Below the pieces are notes generated by a model. That model saw only the letters and a program-made list of their open reading frames with translations, did no database searches and was not told the origin of the DNA. This document shows, in pieces, positions 61,950 to 64,000 of a DNA stretch of 64,000 nt (position 1 is its first letter; every line of letters starts with the position of its first letter). A program made the position numbers and the translations under genes. Where the stretch lies: NCBI RefSeq assembly GCF_009602705.1, contig NZ_VSWH01000001.1, positions 806,001-870,000 on the forward strand. The letters are read 5' to 3'. This stretch comes from Chryseobacterium vaccae. Lineage in GTDB: Bacteria > Bacteroidota > Bacteroidia > Flavobacteriales > Weeksellaceae.

Positions 61950-63107
61950 TTATACTGATTTTAAAATAATTTTCCCTTTTTTGGATTGTGTAAAAATAAG
62001 GTAGTCTTCGCCTCCATCTTTTATTCCGTATTTCTTTCTGATCTCTTCCGGTTTTAACGGATAGTTTTTCGAAATAATATTGAATTGTTCTTTCTTTTTA
62101 ATACTCTTAGATTCAACAGATTCCATCTCTAAGATTCTTCCCGGAAAGTCATCCTCTCTTTTATCCGAGGTATAAATATGGGTATTGGGATGAAGCTTTT
62201 TTAACTCAAATCGTTGAGAGATCAGATTGAATGTTCCACCTTTTAAAATGGAATTATTTGGGATATAAATGAATTTTTCCGGCTCAGCGTATAAAGCCTC
62301 CGCATCATCTTCCTCTCCAAATCTGAATATAAACACAGGTTCGCTGCTATCCAGATTAACGCAGTTGCAGGTAATTCCTTCATGAGGTTTACCGGAAAGG
62401 AAAGCAACCACTTCCTTAACATCATTTTTTAAGGCTATAATTTCTATTCTGAAAATACCGGGAAGCACCGAAACCAAATATTTAAGATCAATCAACGGAG
62501 AAAGCTTGATGACCACCTGATCTGAAGATGTCATAAGTGTGTCCTGAATTTCGAGAATATCGGGCGACAGGTCTTCCAAAAGAAATACTTTATTTTTACT
62601 ACTGTCTCTTCTTGCCGGATCTAAGTAAATAACATCGAAATGCTCTTTATTTGAATTTAAAAAGTCTTCCAGTTTCTGATTGACAAAGACGGCTTTACGT
62701 TTCAGGATATTCCAGTTATGTTCTACAGTATTTAAAAGTTCAGTATTTTGCTCTACCAGTGTAATTTCCTCAAAATTCTGTGAAAGATAATAGGCATCAA
62801 TCCCGAATCCACTTGTCAGATCTGCAAACTTTCTGCCTTTTAACATTTCTGATTTATAGGCAGCTGTCTTTTCTGATGACGACTGCTCCAGACTCAGCTG
62901 GGGCGGAAAAACAATTCCTTCTTTCAATAGGAACGGAAATTTCTTTTCGGCTACCTGTTTTCCTTTGATCTGCTGTACAATTTCCTGTATAGAAACATCA
63001 GGAAACGGGGATTTTTTCAACAGTAATGCGTGTAAATCTGTATTTAGATTTGTATTGATGTACTTCTGAACTTCTTCATTTAAAATTTTACTTACCACGA
63101 ATCTCAC
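61950..63107 (-). CDS. SAM-dependent class I methyltransferase, GTG start
   Basis: 385 residues. KFADLTSGFGIDAYYLSQNF is the SAM-binding motif I, EITLVEQNTELL motif II, and VIYLDPARRD the acidic-Pro motif of the N-terminal THUMP-like branch. The C-terminal part (KKYGIKDGGEDYLIFTQSKKG) is typical of the family related to RNA methyltransferases. The frame starts at GTG 63105-63107; no ATG lies nearby. The substrate is probably RNA, unproven. Confidence 0.82.
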   Translation of the reverse strand: MRFVVSKILNEEVQKYINTNLNTDLHALLLKKSPFPDVSIQEIVQQIKGKQVAEKKFPFLLKEGIVFPPQLSLEQSSSEKTAAYKSEMLKGRKFADLTSGFGIDAYYLSQNFEEITLVEQNTELLNTVEHNWNILKRKAVFVNQKLEDFLNSNKEHFDVIYLDPARRDSSKNKVFLLEDLSPDILEIQDTLMTSSDQVVIKLSPLIDLKYLVSVLPGIFRIEIIALKNDVKEVVAFLSGKPHEGITCNCVNLDSSEPVFIFRFGEEDDAEALYAEPEKFIYIPNNSILKGGTFNLISQRFELKKLHPNTHIYTSDKREDDFPGRILEMESVESKSIKKKEQFNIISKNYPLKPEEIRKKYGIKDGGEDYLIFTQSKKGKIILKSV

Positions 63108-63317
63108 TGATTTTTTTATATGCTCGCTGATTTTGCAGATAACGCAGATTTTTTAAATATAAATATCATTAATTAATACTCAATAAAGTAATCTGGTAAT
63201 TTATGGAAATGTTAAAATGGCTTCCCAGAGATCTCACAAATTTCACAGATGATAATTGTACATCACCTGTTTAAGATGATAACGACTTAAAAATTCCGAA
63301 TTTGTGGGAAATTAAAA

Positions 63318-64000
63318 TTATTCAAACATTTCAGCCCAACGTACGGGCTTTATTTCATTTTCGCTGTAAAGTTCTTCCGCTGACTTTTTAACGTCTAATT
63401 TAGGGTATAAATTAACCCCGATCAGCTTTATTTTTCCTTCTTCCACCCATTTCTGTTCTTCAACAGCATGGTTATAGATCTTTTTTTGTACTATTCCCTG
63501 CTTTAAAAGCTGCAGATAACCGCCGGCCTCTTCTATTTCTACAAACAGATCCCATGATTTTTCTGCAATCTGGCGCGTGATATCTTCAATGTAATAACTG
63601 CCGTTTGATGCATCTTCAAATACATTGATGATACTTTCGTAGGCTAAAACAATCTGCTGTTTGAAAGAGATCTCTTCTGAGTTTTCCGTGCTTCTTTCCA
63701 CCAGATAATTGTTGCTGAAAACAGCGTCTGCACCGCCTATCATGGCAGAAGCCAATTCTAAAGTGGAACGGATCAGGTTATTTTCATTATCAGCAACAGC
63801 TTTATTTCTAAGGGAAGTTTCTGCAAAGATGTAAGGAATCTCATCCAGGCCATATTCTTTGGAAAGCTGGTTGAAAACAATTTTAAAGGCTCTTAACTTG
63901 GCCATTTCAAAGAAATAATTTCCACCAACAGCAATTCTGAAGATCAATTGATTTAAAATTTCAGCACCATAAACTTCAGTAAGTTCTTTTGTCTGAGCCA
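63318..64000 (-). CDS. mutA: Methylmalonyl-CoA mutase small subunit (N-terminus beyond window)
   Basis: The frame stays open from the stop at 63318 to the right edge; a TTG-led start inside the window at 63947 would be false, since upstream codons give AQTKELTEVYGAEILNQ in frame. LIFRIAVGGNYFFEMAKLRA, IYIFAETS-like IPYIFAETSLRNK, STLELASAMIGGADAVFSN and SEEISFKQQIVLAYESIINV follow the MutA (beta) subunit. This subunit lacks the B12 domain and pairs with MutB to rearrange succinyl-CoA and methylmalonyl-CoA. Gene start is outside the window. Confidence 0.88.
   Translation of the reverse strand, partial: AQTKELTEVYGAEILNQLIFRIAVGGNYFFEMAKLRAFKIVFNQLSKEYGLDEIPYIFAETSLRNKAVADNENNLIRSTLELASAMIGGADAVFSNNYLVERSTENSEEISFKQQIVLAYESIINVFEDASNGSYYIEDITRQIAEKSWDLFVEIEEAGGYLQLLKQGIVQKKIYNHAVEEQKWVEEGKIKLIGVNLYPKLDVKKSAEELYSENEIKPVRWAEMFE

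Overview
The window looks like part of a low-GC Bacteroidota chromosome, most likely a Chryseobacterium-type flavobacterium (Weeksellaceae). The evidence is taxon-typical gene content: two proteins with type IX secretion C-terminal sorting tails, type VI secretion (T6SS) proteins of the Bacteroidota subtype (DUF4280 PAAR-like spike, DUF2931 lipoprotein), many small SCKK-type lipoproteins, menaquinone genes, and DUF3667, DUF4199, DUF4286 and DUF4920 families. Promoters have TAnnTTTG -7 boxes, ribosome binding sites lack Shine-Dalgarno motifs, and genes are separated by strong hairpin terminators. About five sixths of the genes lie on the minus strand. No tRNA, rRNA, CRISPR array, integrase or intact insertion sequence was seen.

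Layout. 1-5.7 kb: aminotransferase (cut by the edge), lipoproteins, a phosphohexomutase, a 511-bp inverted-repeat cassette with a broken four-helix-bundle gene, and membrane or lipoprotein genes. 5.8-13.9 kb: a T6SS cargo island on one strand, running LysM-like protein, ankyrin protein, WD40 protein, gene-end remnant, PAAR-like protein fused to a probable cell-wall hydrolase, lipoprotein, Tle1-type lipase, DUF2931 lipoprotein. 14-19 kb: glycosyltransferase, DUF4199, the SRP RNA gene, UPF0173 hydrolase, SRPBCC protein, menA and menB. 19-26 kb: an interrupted deoxyribosyltransferase-like gene, a TPR protein, gyrA, small proteins, an acetyltransferase and a DUF421 protein. 25.4-27 kb: a lipoprotein, an unannotated double-glycine peptide of 44 residues and a possible cysteine hydrolase. 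27-34 kb: uvrA, a trypsin-like protease, two tandem paralogous lipoproteins and a membrane TPR-LuxR regulator. 34-37.5 kb: a second, structural T6SS piece (tssE, tssF and a lipoprotein). 37.7-46 kb: amino-acid permease, DUF4920, M14 peptidase, an XRE regulator behind a long AT-rich region with repeated inverted sites, proline dehydrogenase, a UbiA enzyme and a mevalonate-kinase-like GHMP kinase. 46-56.6 kb: MFS transporters, thiolase, an ECF sigma/anti-sigma-like/outer-membrane operon, a bifunctional-nuclease-family protein and etfBA. 56.8-64 kb: two type IX cargo proteins, an SDR enzyme, an M20 peptidase, a small lipoprotein, a methyltransferase and the methylmalonyl-CoA mutase small subunit (cut by the edge).

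Themes. Respiration and acyl-CoA metabolism recur (menA/menB, etfBA, thiolase, methylmalonyl-CoA mutase, proline dehydrogenase). The accessory interest lies in the T6SS island, whose order suggests two effector-immunity pairs plus an ankyrin/WD40 insert between diverged copies of a LysM-gene end. It also lies in the double-glycine peptide, the four-helix-bundle cassette and the operator array before the XRE gene. Two genes carry a single in-frame stop with clear coding continuation, so recent decay is visible. All functions are read from sequence motifs and recalled family knowledge; no database search was run.
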